Source: DASXSB01 sp036506275
GTDB taxonomy: Bacteria; Methylomirabilota; Methylomirabilia; Rokubacteriales; CSP1-6
NCBI GenBank assembly: GCA_036506275.1
Contig: DASXSB010000128.1
Location: forward strand, 1-41,250
Reading direction: 5' to 3'
DNA length: 41,250 nucleotides
The notes beneath the pieces were generated by a model. That model ran no database searches. It saw nothing but the letters and a program-made list of their open reading frames with translations, and was not told where the DNA came from. Positions 40,740 to 41,250 of this stretch are shown here, in pieces. The position numbers and the translations under genes were made by a program. Position 1 is the first letter of the stretch, and every line of letters begins with the position of its first letter.

Positions 40740-40772
40740 CCCTGAATTTTCAGGGAAACCTGAAATTCAGGG
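40740..40772. repeat. Strong AT-containing hairpin with GAAA tetraloop
   Basis: CCCTGAATTTTCAGG (40740-40754), loop GAAA, CCTGAAATTCAGGG (40759-40772): 14 pairs with one bulged T. It is isolated in island DNA with no gene immediately upstream on the plus strand. Could be a terminator, a replication or recombination site, or an RNA hairpin. Confidence 0.65.
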
Positions 40773-40939
40773 CGGCGCGACAGAGCACTGCGCTGGGCAT
40801 ATTCCCGAACCAGTCGGCCATTGTTCGGTGTCAGAGAACGTCTGACGAGCGCGATCGGGGCATCCCCGTCAGCGGTGCGCCTCGCTATCGCATATGCCCC
40901 CGGGGATCCAGCGTGCGCTCGCCTCTGCATACTGGGAGG

Positions 40940-40957
40940 TGCTACCGATTTGCTACC
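40940..40957. repeat. Paired TGCTACC motifs at the right island end
   Basis: TGCTACC at 40940 and 40951, the same 11-bp period as at 33772/33783, 117 bp inside attR. Confidence 0.45.
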
Positions 40958-41073
40958 ACTCCATCCCGCCCCACCCGCGATTACGAGCACTCCGGCGGTT
41001 CACGGCGCGCGGGATTCCCGCGATCTTGCTCGTCATCGTGGCTGCTTGTGTCGCGTGGTTCCTCCGCGCCGCA

Positions 41074-41119
41074 ACTCTTAATCAGCGGGTCCAAGGTTCG
41101 AGTCCTTGACGGCCCACCA
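41074..41119 (+). repeat. attR: duplicate of the tRNA-Lys 3' end
   Basis: Exact 46-bp copy of 33679-33724. The 5' half of a tRNA is absent, so this is not a tRNA gene but the right attachment site of the island. Confidence 0.88.
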
Positions 41120-41164
41120 GTCCAGCCGTGGTACAGAGGATTCAGGTCGTGTGGTGCGGGTACC

Positions 41165-41248
41165 CTACGTGCCAGCCACGGAGCGGCGTTCGTTCACTTC
41201 GGTCCACGGCCAGTCGGCATGCGGCAGACGCGCGGCGGCGTACAAATC
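41165..41248 (-). CDS. Possible 3' end of a gene running in from the right
   Basis: On the minus strand the last 28 codons before TAG at 41165-41167 read DLYAAARLPHADWPWTEVNE and RRSVAGT, which looks like a coding C-terminus. It would belong to the chromosomal gene beyond the island. Too short to identify. Confidence 0.25.
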   Translation of the reverse strand, partial: DLYAAARLPHADWPWTEVNERRSVAGT

Positions 41249-41250
41249 GC

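Noticed and set aside
41074..41119. A second tRNA-Lys gene at the right end
   Set aside because: Only the anticodon loop to CCA is present; the D-arm and 5' acceptor strand are missing, so it is an att site.

Overview
The window is high-GC bacterial DNA. Three liv-type or PF04392-type uptake loci, stand-alone catabolic dioxygenases, short intergenic gaps, and frequent GTG/TTG starts with GGAGG-type ribosome binding sites suggest a soil or sediment lineage such as Candidatus Rokubacteria (Methylomirabilota) or a deltaproteobacterium. The taxon is inferred from gene content only.

Layout. (1) 1-3263 is debris: an IS630 transposase with a probable -1 frameshift site, a truncated IS481 transposase, a 5'-cut conserved hypothetical gene, the tail of an ATP-dependent DNA ligase, and a frameshifted substrate-binding protein. 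(2) 3297-14641 is housekeeping and catabolic: 3-hydroxyanthranilate dioxygenase, a Rieske dioxygenase (alpha, beta) with a membrane protein, Bcp peroxiredoxin, a MetE-like protein, an aldehyde dehydrogenase, an aldo/keto reductase, a secreted protein and a DksA-like protein. (3) 14741-21780 is a six-gene same-strand block: UGSC-family selenoprotein, branched-chain-type ABC importer (binding protein, livH, livM, livG, livF), selenocysteine peroxiredoxin. (4) 21784-32672 holds small genes, a phasin-like protein, a second complete liv operon on the minus strand, FeSOD, a BON lipoprotein, a PF04392 binding protein, an SDR and an RmlD-like reductase. (5) 32713-33354 is a MerB-like organomercurial-lyase homologue whose second catalytic Cys is encoded by TGA. 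(6) A tRNA-His/Arg/Lys cluster follows. The 46-bp 3' end of tRNA-Lys is repeated exactly at 41074-41119, so 33679-41119 is a 7.4-kb tRNA-integrated island. It carries integrase remnants, small zinc proteins, a ligase fragment, a two-component system and repeat-rich, largely non-coding DNA.

The main result is three in-frame TGA codons (15059, 21442, 33202). Each sits where a redox or metal-binding Cys is expected and is followed at 17-19 nt by a hairpin resembling a bacterial SECIS. Read naively, all three genes are cut in two or truncated. The importer beside the first two selenoproteins has a binding protein with four cysteines in two loops that align with ligand-contact loops of the cysteine-free paralogue in the same window. 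I infer a selenocysteine-assisted system that takes up and processes a thiophilic (organometallic, metalloid or sulfur/selenium) compound. The substrate is unknown, and the linkage of the MerB-like gene, 11 kb away, is only suggestive.
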